DNA from: DASRFA01 sp035651755
Lineage (GTDB): Bacteria; Desulfobacterota; Binatia; UBA12015
Reading direction: 5' to 3'
DNA length: 64,000 bases
Assembly: GCA_035651755.1 (NCBI GenBank)
Contig: DASRFA010000050.1
Span: 186,001-250,000 of the forward strand
Shown: positions 8,718 to 17,443 of the stretch, in pieces
How the letters are laid out: every line of letters begins with the position of its first letter
Position numbering within the stretch: the first letter of the stretch is position 1
Translations under genes and position numbers: made by a program
Notes under the pieces: model-generated
Told to the model about the DNA's origin: nothing
Databases searched by the model: none
What the model saw: only the letters and a program-made list of their open reading frames with translations

Positions 8718-9512
8718 TCAGCGGCCCGTGAAGCGCGGCGCCCGCTTCTCGACGAATGCGCGCGCGCCCTCGCGGTGGTCCTCGGTCGCGAAGAGGAAGG
8801 CGAGGGTGGAGGCGATCCACGCGCCGAGCTCTCGCACGTCGCCGTGGGTCGCGCGCCGCAGGCCTTCCTTCATGTAGCGGAGCGCGAGCGGCGGGTTGGC
8901 GGCGATCCGGCGCGCGAGCGCGACCGCGGCCGGAAGCAGCTCGCCGTGCGGGACGACGCGTGAGACGAGCCCGATGCGCTCCGCCTCGCGCGCGTCGATC
9001 GCGTCGCCGGTGAAGAGGAGCTCCGCGGCGCGTGACGGGCCGACGACCTGCGGCAGCCGCCAGAGCCCGCCGAGGTCGGCAATGACCCCGCGCTGGATGA
9101 AGAGCTCGGCGAAGCGCGCGCGCTCGGACGCGAGCCGGATGTCGCAGAGGAGCGTCAGGTCCATCCCCCAGCCGACCGCCGGCCCGTTGACCGCGGCGAT
9201 GACCGGCCGGTCGCACTCGAGGACGGCGACCGCGGCTGGGGTCGGCTGGGGGCGCACCTCGCGGAGCTTCTGGAGCGTCTCGTCGCGCTCGCCGCCCAGC
9301 ATGATCTGCTTGACGTCGTCGCCGCTGCAGAACGCGGGGTCGCTTCCGGTGAGCACGACGGTGCGGACCTCGGGATCGCGCTGGGCGCGGCGGAACGCGG
9401 CCTCGAGCTCGCCGTAGGCGGCGTGGTTCAGCGCGTTCCGCACCTCGGGGCGATCGAGCGTGACGGTCGCGACGTGGTCTTCGACGGCGTAGCGGACGAG
9501 CGGCGCACCCAT
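8718..9512 (-). CDS. Enoyl-CoA hydratase/isomerase family protein
   Basis: A 264-residue crotonase-fold enzyme: LDRPEVRNALNH, DPAFCSGDDVKQ and AAVNGPAVGWGMDLTLLCD (in order) form the CoA pocket and oxyanion hole. In FAELFIQRGVIADLGG the usual catalytic Glu of the GxPE position is not obvious and an Asp stands at the second acid site, suggesting an isomerase-type or divergent activity. It is the upstream partner of the sulfatase gene (4-base gap). Confidence 0.88.
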   Translation of the reverse strand: MGAPLVRYAVEDHVATVTLDRPEVRNALNHAAYGELEAAFRRAQRDPEVRTVVLTGSDPAFCSGDDVKQIMLGGERDETLQKLREVRPQPTPAAVAVLECDRPVIAAVNGPAVGWGMDLTLLCDIRLASERARFAELFIQRGVIADLGGLWRLPQVVGPSRAAELLFTGDAIDAREAERIGLVSRVVPHGELLPAAVALARRIAANPPLALRYMKEGLRRATHGDVRELGAWIASTLAFLFATEDHREGARAFVEKRAPRFTGR

Positions 9513-9582
9513 CGCAATGCCCTCCCGCCGAGACCGTAGCGCGGCGGCGGCTCGAAGCGCGAGCGGCCCGCATCGCGCCGAC

Positions 9583-10374
9583 CTACCTGCAGCGGTTCAC
9601 GGTGAACGCCTGCGGCGAGCGCCGATCCGTGATCGCGGCCAGGAAGCCGCCGTCGCGCGCGGCGACGACGAGGATGCCGTGCAGGCCCATCTCGGAGGCG
9701 CCGACGCGCGCGGCGGCCGCCGCGAACACACCGCTCAGGTCGGGAAGCGCGACGACCACCGTGCCCGCCGGATCGGCGAGTCGGCCGCTCGCGCGCGCGC
9801 CCTCGATCGCCGCCCGGACGCCGGGTTTCAGGCGCAGCATGTGGACGTGCATCTGGTTCTGGCTGCGCGCGTCGATCGGGTTGATCGCGAGGCCGATCTC
9901 GACCTCGGCCGGAATCCGCGAGCGCGCGACCTGCCACGCGAACGGCCAGATCGCATCCGGCCGCGCCGGATCCTCGATGCCGGTGATGCGCGTGCGCGGC
10001 AGGGCGAGCCCGGCGACGAACGACCCCGGGCAGCCGCACGCGACGAGGTCCCGGATCGCGACGAACTGCGCGGTCTTCGACCAGACGACGTCGCCGTCCG
10101 GCGTGCCCGCATCGTCGCAGCACGAGTGCACGAGGGCCGGGCAGGAGCAGAGCGCGGCCTGCGGGTCGGAGCGCTCGTCGATGCAGGTCGACACGATCTG
10201 CCAGAGCGCGTCGGGATCGCCGGCGAGGAGATGCGACGCGAATGGGGCGGATGCGAGGCCGTCCGTCATCGCGGCGGCGGCCGCCAGAGCGGCGGCGAGC
10301 CGGGGGAGGAAGCGGCCGCGGCTCGGATGTCGCGGCTCCTCCCCCCGGAGCGCCTCTCCACCCGAGACCACCAC
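9583..10374 (-). CDS. cdh: CDP-diacylglycerol diphosphatase
   Basis: A protein of up to 263 residues matching the Cdh family of the HIT-like superfamily, which splits CDP-diacylglycerol into phosphatidate and CMP. Diagnostic parts are LWQIVSTC, the TRITGIEDP segment, and SQNQMHVHMLRL with the HxH catalytic motif (about residue 175). The N-terminus has a hydrophobic Ala-rich stretch (about 25-40), consistent with membrane anchoring or export. The GTG at 10374 is the longest plausible start; an internal ATG just before TDGLASAP is an alternative. It lies 70 bases upstream of the crotonase gene. Confidence 0.8.
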   Translation of the reverse strand: MVVSGGEALRGEEPRHPSRGRFLPRLAAALAAAAAMTDGLASAPFASHLLAGDPDALWQIVSTCIDERSDPQAALCSCPALVHSCCDDAGTPDGDVVWSKTAQFVAIRDLVACGCPGSFVAGLALPRTRITGIEDPARPDAIWPFAWQVARSRIPAEVEIGLAINPIDARSQNQMHVHMLRLKPGVRAAIEGARASGRLADPAGTVVVALPDLSGVFAAAAARVGASEMGLHGILVVAARDGGFLAAITDRRSPQAFTVNRCR

Positions 10375-10539
10375 GAGCCGACCCGTCTACCACGGCCGAT
10401 GCCCGCGGTCGCCTTCCGGCCGCGTCGTCGGAGCGGCCGGAGCGGGGCATGTTGCCACGTTGACCGGTACGGGGCAGCCGAGGATCATCGGCGTGCCGCA
10501 GCCGGCATCCCCACTCTTCGACACGAGGTTTTCTGCACC

Positions 10540-12720
10540 ATGGGCTCACGACTCGGCGCCGCCGTGGTGGCGCTCGCCCTGCTCTCGACGTACGCGCTCG
10601 CCGCATCGGCGGACGACGGCCAGCTCGACGCCTCGTTCGCCGACGAAGGCGTTCTCGTCGCCGATCTCGGCAGCGACAGCGACGCGGTCGCGGGCGTCGC
10701 GCTCGCTCCCGGGGGCGGGCTCGTCGTCGTCGCCGACGTGCCGGGCGCGAACGGCCGCGACGTCATGGTCGCCGCGTTCACGTCCGGCGGCGTCCCGGAC
10801 GCCGGCTTCGCACAGACCGGTCGCATCACGGCGGACTTTGGCGGGGACGAGCGAGCGAACGCGGTCGCGATCGCGGCCGACGGCTCGATCGTCGCGATGG
10901 GAACGCGCGACAAGGACGGCCGCCACGAGATCGTGCTGCTGCGCTATCGGAGCGACGGCACGCTGGATGCGGGCTTCGCCGGCACCGGCCGGCGGGTCCT
11001 CACGTTCACCGACGGCGCGGACAACGTCGGAGGCGGCGTCGCGATCGACTTCGAAGGCCGGATCGTCGTCGCGGGGACGCGGACGACGCCGGCCGGATCG
11101 GTGATCGCGGTCGCGCGGCTCCTGCCCGACGGGGAGCTCGACGCGAGCTTGAACGGCAACGGCAAGCGCTTCGTGGACTTCGGCGTCGACAACGGCTCGA
11201 ACGCGTTCGGCGCCGCGGTCGCGCTCCAGGACGACCGCAAGATCGTCGTCGCCGGCACGCGGATCGGCGCGGGCGGCTCGGACTTCGTGCTCGCGCGGCT
11301 CGAGGAGGACGGCGACCTCGATCCCGGCTTCAACGGCAGCGGCAAGGTCTCGATCGACTTCGGCGGAACCGATCGCGCCCATGCCGTCGCGGTCCGACCG
11401 GACGGAGCGATTGCCGTCGCCGGCGAGCGCGCTGGAGCGTCGGGCTCGGACTTCGCGGTCGCGATCCGGCTCGAGGACGGCGAGGCCGACACCCGCTTCA
11501 AGGGGAACGGCAAGGCGACGACGGACTTCGGGGGCGACGAGGTCGCGCGGGCGATCGTGCCGCAGCCGAACGGGATGCTGGTCGTGGTCGGCGAGCGCGA
11601 CGCCGCCAACGGGGTCGACTTCGCGATCGCGCGCTACTCGCCGGACGGCACCCTCGATCCGGTCCTCGACGGCGACGGCAAGGTCCGTCTCGATCTCGCG
11701 GCCGGCAGCGACGACGCTGCGACCGGCGTCGCGCTGCTCGCGGACGGACGCCTCGTCGTCGCCGGCAGCACGACGAGCGGCGGGCGAAGCGATCTCGCGA
11801 TGGCACGGCTGCTGTCGAATCCGGCGCTCCCGCTCGGCGTGCTCGAGATCCCTTCGCCGGGCTCCGAGCAGAGCGGCATCGGGCTCGTCTCGGGCTGGCT
11901 GTGCAGCGCGACGTCGGTGTCGGTGCGGATCGACGGTCAGACCGAGCTGGCGACCGCCTACGGCACCCTGCGAGGCGACACGCGCGCGTCGTGCGGCGAC
12001 ACGAACAACGGGTTCGGGCTGCTCTTCAACTGGGGACTTCTCGGCGACGGACCGCACCTGATCCGCGCCTTTGCGGACGGCAAGCAGTTCGCGTCCGCGC
12101 TCTTCGACGTGACGACGCTCGGCACCTCTTTCCTGCGCGGCGCGAGCGGCGCGTACACGCTGCATGACTTCCCGCACCCCGGAAGCAGCGTCGACGTCCA
12201 GTGGGTGGAGGGCCTGCAGCGCTTCGTGATCCGGAAGCTCACCGCAGGCGCGGCGAGCGCCCCCGCCCGAGCGGCGCCGGCGACGGAGACGGCGAGCGCG
12301 ACGCGGCTCGGCCTCCTCGAAAACCCCGCGCCCGGCTCCTTCCAGAGCGGCATCGGCGTGATCTCGGGATGGGTCTGCGACGGCAGGACCGTCGACGTCC
12401 GGATCGACCGCCAGCCCGCGATCCGCGCCGGCTACGGAACGCTCCGCGGCGACACCGAGGCCGTCTGCGGCGATGCCGACAACGGGTTCGGCCTGCTCTT
12501 CAACTGGGGCCTGCTCGGCGACGGCATGCACGAGATCGACGTCCGGGTCGACGGTCTCTCGCTCGGGACGAGCCAATTTTCGGTTGCGACGCTCGGCACG
12601 AGCTTCGTCCGGGGCGCCTCGGCCTCCTACACCCTCGCGGACTTTCCCGAGTCGGGGCGCAGCGTTGACGTGGAGTGGGACGAGGGCCAGCAGAACTTCG
12701 TCGTCGTTCGGCTGCGCTGA
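10540..12720 (+). CDS. Secreted delta-60 repeat protein with two C-terminal GW modules
   Basis: A 726-residue exported protein. A signal peptide (residues 1-22, ends ALA-AS) is followed by seven delta-60 type repeats (about 25-425), each with the pattern DFGG...AxAVAxxxDGxIVVAG...DFxLARLxxDGxLD, which build a beta-propeller-like surface structure. Then come two copies of a ~135-residue module, from about 428 and 589, each with SGIGxxSGWxC, AYGTLRGDT, CGDxxNGFGLLFNWGLLGDG and a TLGTSFxRGAS close. Two Cys per module could form a disulfide. I know of no function for the second module. The ATG at 10540 gives a clean signal peptide. The following gene also encodes a secreted repeat protein. Confidence 0.85.
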   Translation: MGSRLGAAVVALALLSTYALAASADDGQLDASFADEGVLVADLGSDSDAVAGVALAPGGGLVVVADVPGANGRDVMVAAFTSGGVPDAGFAQTGRITADFGGDERANAVAIAADGSIVAMGTRDKDGRHEIVLLRYRSDGTLDAGFAGTGRRVLTFTDGADNVGGGVAIDFEGRIVVAGTRTTPAGSVIAVARLLPDGELDASLNGNGKRFVDFGVDNGSNAFGAAVALQDDRKIVVAGTRIGAGGSDFVLARLEEDGDLDPGFNGSGKVSIDFGGTDRAHAVAVRPDGAIAVAGERAGASGSDFAVAIRLEDGEADTRFKGNGKATTDFGGDEVARAIVPQPNGMLVVVGERDAANGVDFAIARYSPDGTLDPVLDGDGKVRLDLAAGSDDAATGVALLADGRLVVAGSTTSGGRSDLAMARLLSNPALPLGVLEIPSPGSEQSGIGLVSGWLCSATSVSVRIDGQTELATAYGTLRGDTRASCGDTNNGFGLLFNWGLLGDGPHLIRAFADGKQFASALFDVTTLGTSFLRGASGAYTLHDFPHPGSSVDVQWVEGLQRFVIRKLTAGAASAPARAAPATETASATRLGLLENPAPGSFQSGIGVISGWVCDGRTVDVRIDRQPAIRAGYGTLRGDTEAVCGDADNGFGLLFNWGLLGDGMHEIDVRVDGLSLGTSQFSVATLGTSFVRGASASYTLADFPESGRSVDVEWDEGQQNFVVVRLR

Positions 12721-12840
12721 CCCGGCCCGGCTCCGGGCGAGCGCGCCGAAAAATGCGTTGACTGGCTCGGGTCGCGCCTCCGAAAGTATGCCGGGCTCGG
12801 TGCCCAGCGGGCTGCGAATCGACGATCGGAGGGATGCCAC

Positions 12841-15063
12841 GTGGTTGTAACGACAAAAGTTCGTGGGAGGGGTGCGTCCGTAACCTCGTTTCTCGTCGCC
12901 ATCGCGGCGCTTCTGACGATGCTGTTGTCCGTCGCGCCCGCGCTCGCGCAGGTCTGCGGTGACGGCACCGTCGACGCGGGCGAGGCGTGCGACGACGGCA
13001 ATACGCTCGACGGCGACTGCTGCTCGTCGACCTGCACGATCGAGCCGAGCTCGGTCGTCTGCCGTCCCGCGGCGGGCGCGTGCGACGTCGCGGAGAGCTG
13101 CGACGGCGTGAGCCCCTCGTGTCCCGGCGACGCGCTCGTGAGCTCCGGCACGGAGTGCCGGGCATCGACGGGCGCTTGCGACGTGGCGGAGAGCTGCGAC
13201 GGCGTCTCCGCGTCGTGTCCCGCCGACGTGCTCGTGAGCTCCGGCACGGAGTGTCGACCGTCTGCCGGCGGCTGCGATCCGGCCGAGTCGTGCGACGGGG
13301 TCAGCGCCGCGTGCCCCGGCGACTTCCTCTTCCCCGCCAACTCGATCTGCCGCGCTCCGGCGGGCCCGTGCGACGTGTCCGAGCTGTGCGACGGCACGAG
13401 CCCCGCCTGCCCGACCGACGTCTTCACGGCGGCGGGCACGACCTGCCGTGCCGCAGCCGGCACCTGCGACGTCGCCGAGACCTGCACGGGAACGGCCGCG
13501 GCATGTCCGGCCGACGTCCTCGTCGCCGCTGGCACCACGTGTCGCGGCGCGGCCGGCGTGTGCGACGTCGCGGAGACCTGCGACGGTTTGAGCGCCGCGT
13601 GTCCGGCCGATGGGTTCGTCGCCGCCGGGACGACGTGTCGCGGCGCCGCGGGCGTGTGCGACGTGGCGGAGTCCTGCACCGGCTCGAGCGCCGCCTGTCC
13701 CGCGGATGCGCACGTGGCGGCCGGCACGACGTGCCGCGCCGCCGCGAGCAACTGCGACGTCGCCGAGGTGTGCGACGGGACGAACGCGGCGTGCCCCGCG
13801 GATCAGCTGAAGCCGAACGGCACCGTCTGCAACGACGGCGACATCTGCTCGTCGTCCTCGACGTGCGTCGCCGGGACCTGCACCGGCGCGGGCGCGACGG
13901 CGGCCGGGCAGGTCTGCCGGCCGATCGCCGGCCCGTGCGACATCGCCGAGACCTGCGACGGCGTGACGCCATCGTGCCCGGCGGACGGATATCGGCCGGC
14001 GGTGTCGACGTGCCGCGCTGCGGCTGGCGTCTGCGACGTGGCCGAGTTCTGCACCGGAACGTCGGTGACCTGTCCGGCGGACGCCAAGAGGACGACGGAG
14101 TGCCGCCCGCCCGCGAACTCCTGCGACGTGGCCGAGTTCTGCGACGGCGTCCACGACGCCTGCCCGTCGAACCAGCTCCAGCCGAACGGGACCTTCTGCG
14201 ACGACGAGGGCAACCCGTGCACGCGCGACACGTGTCTGAACGGCCAGTGCGCGCATACGGCCGGCAACACCGGCGCCGTGTGCCGTCCCGCCCTCGACTC
14301 GTGCGACGTGCCCGAGACCTGCGACGGCGTCTCCAAGAACTGTCCGGCGGACGTCATCGCTCCGAACGGCATCGCCTGCGACGACGGCCAGAGCTGCACC
14401 GGCGGCGACGCCTGCGACGGCGGCCAGTGCAAGGGCGTGTCGCTCACCTGCGGCAACGGGCTGATCGAGTGCGGCGAGGAGTGCGACGACGGCAACCTGA
14501 ACAACAACGACGATTGCACGTCGACGTGCCGCTTCGCCGAGATCTGCAGCGACCTGATCGACAACGAGCCGGACGGCCGCATCGACTGCGCCGACCCGGA
14601 GTGCGCAGCGGTGTGCGGCCCGCTCGTGAACGGCGGCGTGCCGCCGCGCCCGTCGCGCATCATCTTCAAGCGGACCCTCGACCTCGTGCGGCTCTTCGGC
14701 TCCGTCGCCGCCCCGGCGCCGTTCGACGCGGCGAACGACAAGTTCGGGATCTCGATCAGCAACGCGAACGGGGTCCTCTTCACGGCCGTCATCCCCGCCG
14801 GCGGCGTGTCGCCGCGCGGCGATCATCACTGGGTCGCCCGCAACCCGCTCGCGCGCGTGACGGGCGGGATCTTCTCGCTCGCCATGGTGCGCGCCGAGAC
14901 CCAGGCCGGCCCGGTCCTGCGGTTCTCGATCGTCGCGTTCGGCGACCTGACGAACGCGACGCTGCCATCGATGTCCGTGCAGGTCGTCACCGGGAACGCC
15001 GCGTTCATGGACACGCGCAACTGGGACCAGCTCGGCTCCGGCTGGAAGGTCGAGCTGCCGTAG
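12841..15063 (+). CDS. Secreted Cys-rich protein: DUF4215 and disintegrin-like repeats
   Basis: A 740-residue exported protein starting at a GTG with GGAGGG seven bases upstream. A signal peptide ends ALA-QV near residue 37. Then CGDGTVDAGEACDDGN is a Myxococcus-type Cys-rich repeat (DUF4215). From 13060 there are twelve repeats, most 30-32 residues long, of the form CRxxAGxCDVAExCDGxSxxCPAD, the same cysteine spacing as the C-terminal half of ADAM disintegrin domains. A second DUF4215 copy (CGNGLIECGEECDDGN) follows, then a ~150-residue globular tail without cysteine clusters. It is likely cell-surface or released. The function is unknown; the disintegrin likeness is in pattern and does not show integrin-type binding. 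Confidence 0.85.
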   Translation: MVVTTKVRGRGASVTSFLVAIAALLTMLLSVAPALAQVCGDGTVDAGEACDDGNTLDGDCCSSTCTIEPSSVVCRPAAGACDVAESCDGVSPSCPGDALVSSGTECRASTGACDVAESCDGVSASCPADVLVSSGTECRPSAGGCDPAESCDGVSAACPGDFLFPANSICRAPAGPCDVSELCDGTSPACPTDVFTAAGTTCRAAAGTCDVAETCTGTAAACPADVLVAAGTTCRGAAGVCDVAETCDGLSAACPADGFVAAGTTCRGAAGVCDVAESCTGSSAACPADAHVAAGTTCRAAASNCDVAEVCDGTNAACPADQLKPNGTVCNDGDICSSSSTCVAGTCTGAGATAAGQVCRPIAGPCDIAETCDGVTPSCPADGYRPAVSTCRAAAGVCDVAEFCTGTSVTCPADAKRTTECRPPANSCDVAEFCDGVHDACPSNQLQPNGTFCDDEGNPCTRDTCLNGQCAHTAGNTGAVCRPALDSCDVPETCDGVSKNCPADVIAPNGIACDDGQSCTGGDACDGGQCKGVSLTCGNGLIECGEECDDGNLNNNDDCTSTCRFAEICSDLIDNEPDGRIDCADPECAAVCGPLVNGGVPPRPSRIIFKRTLDLVRLFGSVAAPAPFDAANDKFGISISNANGVLFTAVIPAGGVSPRGDHHWVARNPLARVTGGIFSLAMVRAETQAGPVLRFSIVAFGDLTNATLPSMSVQVVTGNAAFMDTRNWDQLGSGWKVELP
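13060..14373 (+). repeat. Tandem ~96-bp coding repeats (disintegrin-like units)
   Basis: Twelve in-frame repeat units within the Cys-rich gene. Units 5-8 (about 13443-13830) are closest to each other at DNA level, with recurring GACGTCGCCGAGACCTGC-like blocks, which points to recent unit duplication. Units 8, 11 and 12 carry inserts with extra cysteines. Confidence 0.75.
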
Positions 15064-15139
15064 TCGCTCTGACGCGGACGGCGGCGCCACGCTCGCGAGC
15101 GGGCGCCGCCGTCCGCCGCGCACGCGAAGTGCGCCGGTA

Positions 15140-15169
15140 TCAGCCCACGAGCAGGCTGCGCGCGATCTG
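15140..15169 (-). pseudogene. Possible C-terminal relic of an acyl-CoA dehydrogenase
   Basis: On the minus strand the last codons before a TGA read QIARSLLVG. The intact acyl-CoA dehydrogenase at 29351-30613 ends QIARSLLAG, an 8 of 9 match at exactly the stop. Nothing upstream in this frame continues the similarity. The surrounding 283 bases (15064-15346) between two convergent genes hold no other recognisable gene. Confidence 0.4.
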
Positions 15170-15346
15170 CGATCCACGCATCAACCTGCCGGGAGGGTGC
15201 AGGCGCGCCGACGCCGGTCGGGATGATGCTGGTGGCGGGTTCTCGACGCGAACGGATTCGTCGTGCTGCCCGACTTCCCGCTGGGCGCGCTCGGGGTCAG
15301 GCGCCGTAGCCGTCTGCCTGGGCCGACCGGCTCGGGAATCCCGGCG

Positions 15347-17443
15347 TCAACCCCCGCAGCCCGCCGAGAGTCCCCGCGGCGGCTCGATCGCACCGTGGCC
15401 GTCGGCGAGGTAGGTCGCGAAGAAGCACCCGTACTGATATTTGACGTCGTCGCGCTGGGCGAAGACGTGGTGCGCATCGAGAACGCCGTCGGCCGGGTAC
15501 TGGACGACGGCGCCCGTGAATCGACGACCGTCGTCGGAGCGCGCATCGTCGATCGCGGGATAGGACACGATGCCGGCGAGGTCGCCCAGGGCGAGGACTT
15601 CCTGGAACACGGGCGAGTAGGGCTCGCCCGCCTGCGGCACGCCCGAAGCGAGCGCCATCGCCGCGTAGATGCGGTTCGAGAAGCCGGGGTCGTCGACGCC
15701 CGCCGGGATGTACAGGGGTCGCACCGGATGCCCGGGCAGCGGGCTCCGGGCGAGGCGGGCGGCGTACACGATCGGATCGGCCGCCTCGAACGCGGCCTGC
15801 ACGAGCTGGAGGCCGGGGTGCAGGTGATCGACGCGGGCATTCGTGCCGAGGATCTTCGGAATCGCGCCTCCGATCGGCACTCCCTCGAGGAGCTCCGCTT
15901 CCAGCGGAACGAGGCTCCACAGTCCGCCCGAGCCGGTCGGTACGACGGCGCGTACTCGCGCCTCGACCGCGCCGACCATGTTGGCGAGCTGCGCACCGAG
16001 CGACTGGCCGAGCGCGAGCGTGGTCTCGACTCGCAGCCGGAACGCACTCTCACCGCCCGGCAGAGCCGGCCCCGCGCAGCCGACCAGCGCTGCCGGATCG
16101 ATCCGCAATCGCGACAGGGCATCGAGCAGGAGACGTTGCTCGATCGTCGCCTGACGGAACGTATCCGGGTAGGAGCCGAGGTTCAGGAAGTTCAGGTAGT
16201 CGTGGCTCGCCGCGCCGGGCAGGCGCTCGGGATTGAGCGGCAGCGCACTCGACGCGGTCGCGATCCCATGGGCGGCGAGCACGTGCGCGGGGCCCTCGCC
16301 CTTCGCCGGTTGGCCGCCGGGCTCGGCGGTGCGGCCGCGGTCGACGACCTGCGTCGAGAGTCCACCGGAGCCGTGGAAGTAGATCGCGATCGGGTATCCG
16401 TCGGCCGGCATCGGCGCGCGCGGCAGAGTGATCGCGACCGGCGCGACTTCCTCCCGCTGCACGAGCGGAAGGCCGTCGTCCCCGTCGATGAACTGGCCCT
16501 CCGTGTCGAAGGGCGGGACGCCACGTTGGAACTGGGGCAGCCGGATGCGGCCGTGCAGCTCGCAGAAGCGCTGGTGCGCGGCGCCGTCGTCGGGGTCGAG
16601 GCGGAGGTCCGTGATGTCGGCCGGCTCGCGCTCCGCGATCGCCGTCGCGAGCGCCGCCAGATCGGCAACGACGTCGGCCGTGGTGAGCACCGTAGCGGCG
16701 GCGACGTCCTCGCGCTGGACGCCGACGGAGTCGAGGGTTTCCCAGAGCGGGGCGAGGAGATCGCGCATCGCGGCACCGCGCGCGCCCGCGGGCGTCTCAC
16801 CCGCGGCGAGTTGTGCGATCGCGAGCGGAACGCCGAGGGGGGCTCCCGCTGCGTCGCCGAGCGCCCGCCGGACCACGAACGCGTAGGTGCGCCGGCCGCG
16901 CAGCACGACCCCCGGATGCGGGGCGACCGCGAGCAGGTAGGGCGGCGCGTACGCGTCCTCCTCGAGAGTGCTGGCGACCAGCGGGAACAGACGGCCGCGC
17001 TGGTCGGACTCCGGGTCGACGTCGATCAGCAGCGCGGGCGCGTCCGGTGCGGCCGCGATCGCATCGTCCGCAGCGCGCGGCGCGAGCGGACCGTCGAAGC
17101 GGAAGTAGGCTGCGCCGACGACGGGAAACGCCGGCCGGCGCGCCGCGGCGGCCCGCACGGACGCGACGATCGCGTTCCGCGATGGAGCCGGAAAGCCCGC
17201 CAGATCCGGGCGGCCGGTCGCATCGAGGCGCAGATCGGACGGAAAGGGAAGGTCGTAGAAGTGCTCGGGGCTCGAAACGTCCACATCGAGCTCGAACGCG
17301 ACCGTCGTGCCCGGGACGGCTGCGACCGGGGGCGAGATCGAGCCGCGGTCGCCGCACGCGGCGATCGCGCCCCCGAGAATCGGGACGAGGGCGAGCGCGA
17401 TCCCCGCGCCACGCCGCCACCTCGCCGTCGCGACGAGCCTCAC
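15347..17443 (-). CDS. Alpha/beta hydrolase lipoprotein (lipase/esterase-like)
   Basis: A 698-residue exported protein. The GTG start at 17443 overlaps the TGA of the upstream PLP-enzyme gene (GTGA), so it is translationally coupled. The N-terminus is a lipoprotein signal with the lipobox IAAC and Cys30. The hydrolase core includes PIAIYFHGSGG (about 355) and the nucleophile elbow GQSLGAQ with Ser near residue 482; a late DAHHVF may supply the His. The size and the long N-terminal region match large bacterial lipoprotein esterases of the virulence-factor lipase type. It is the last gene of a five-gene leftward operon. The substrate is unknown. Confidence 0.82.
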   Translation of the reverse strand: MRLVATARWRRGAGIALALVPILGGAIAACGDRGSISPPVAAVPGTTVAFELDVDVSSPEHFYDLPFPSDLRLDATGRPDLAGFPAPSRNAIVASVRAAAARRPAFPVVGAAYFRFDGPLAPRAADDAIAAAPDAPALLIDVDPESDQRGRLFPLVASTLEEDAYAPPYLLAVAPHPGVVLRGRRTYAFVVRRALGDAAGAPLGVPLAIAQLAAGETPAGARGAAMRDLLAPLWETLDSVGVQREDVAAATVLTTADVVADLAALATAIAEREPADITDLRLDPDDGAAHQRFCELHGRIRLPQFQRGVPPFDTEGQFIDGDDGLPLVQREEVAPVAITLPRAPMPADGYPIAIYFHGSGGLSTQVVDRGRTAEPGGQPAKGEGPAHVLAAHGIATASSALPLNPERLPGAASHDYLNFLNLGSYPDTFRQATIEQRLLLDALSRLRIDPAALVGCAGPALPGGESAFRLRVETTLALGQSLGAQLANMVGAVEARVRAVVPTGSGGLWSLVPLEAELLEGVPIGGAIPKILGTNARVDHLHPGLQLVQAAFEAADPIVYAARLARSPLPGHPVRPLYIPAGVDDPGFSNRIYAAMALASGVPQAGEPYSPVFQEVLALGDLAGIVSYPAIDDARSDDGRRFTGAVVQYPADGVLDAHHVFAQRDDVKYQYGCFFATYLADGHGAIEPPRGLSAGCGG

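Noticed and set aside
10546..15177. A 1543-residue open frame on the minus strand
   Set aside because: It is antisense to two well-supported repeat genes. Its protein is Arg/Ala/Val-rich with tandem patterns that mirror the coding repeats, as expected in very GC-rich DNA.
15215..15300. A plus-strand stretch reading LDANGFVVLPDFPLGAL, like a phytanoyl-CoA dioxygenase start
   Set aside because: Only about a dozen residues fit, with no iron-binding motif downstream and no start codon context. Chance is likely.
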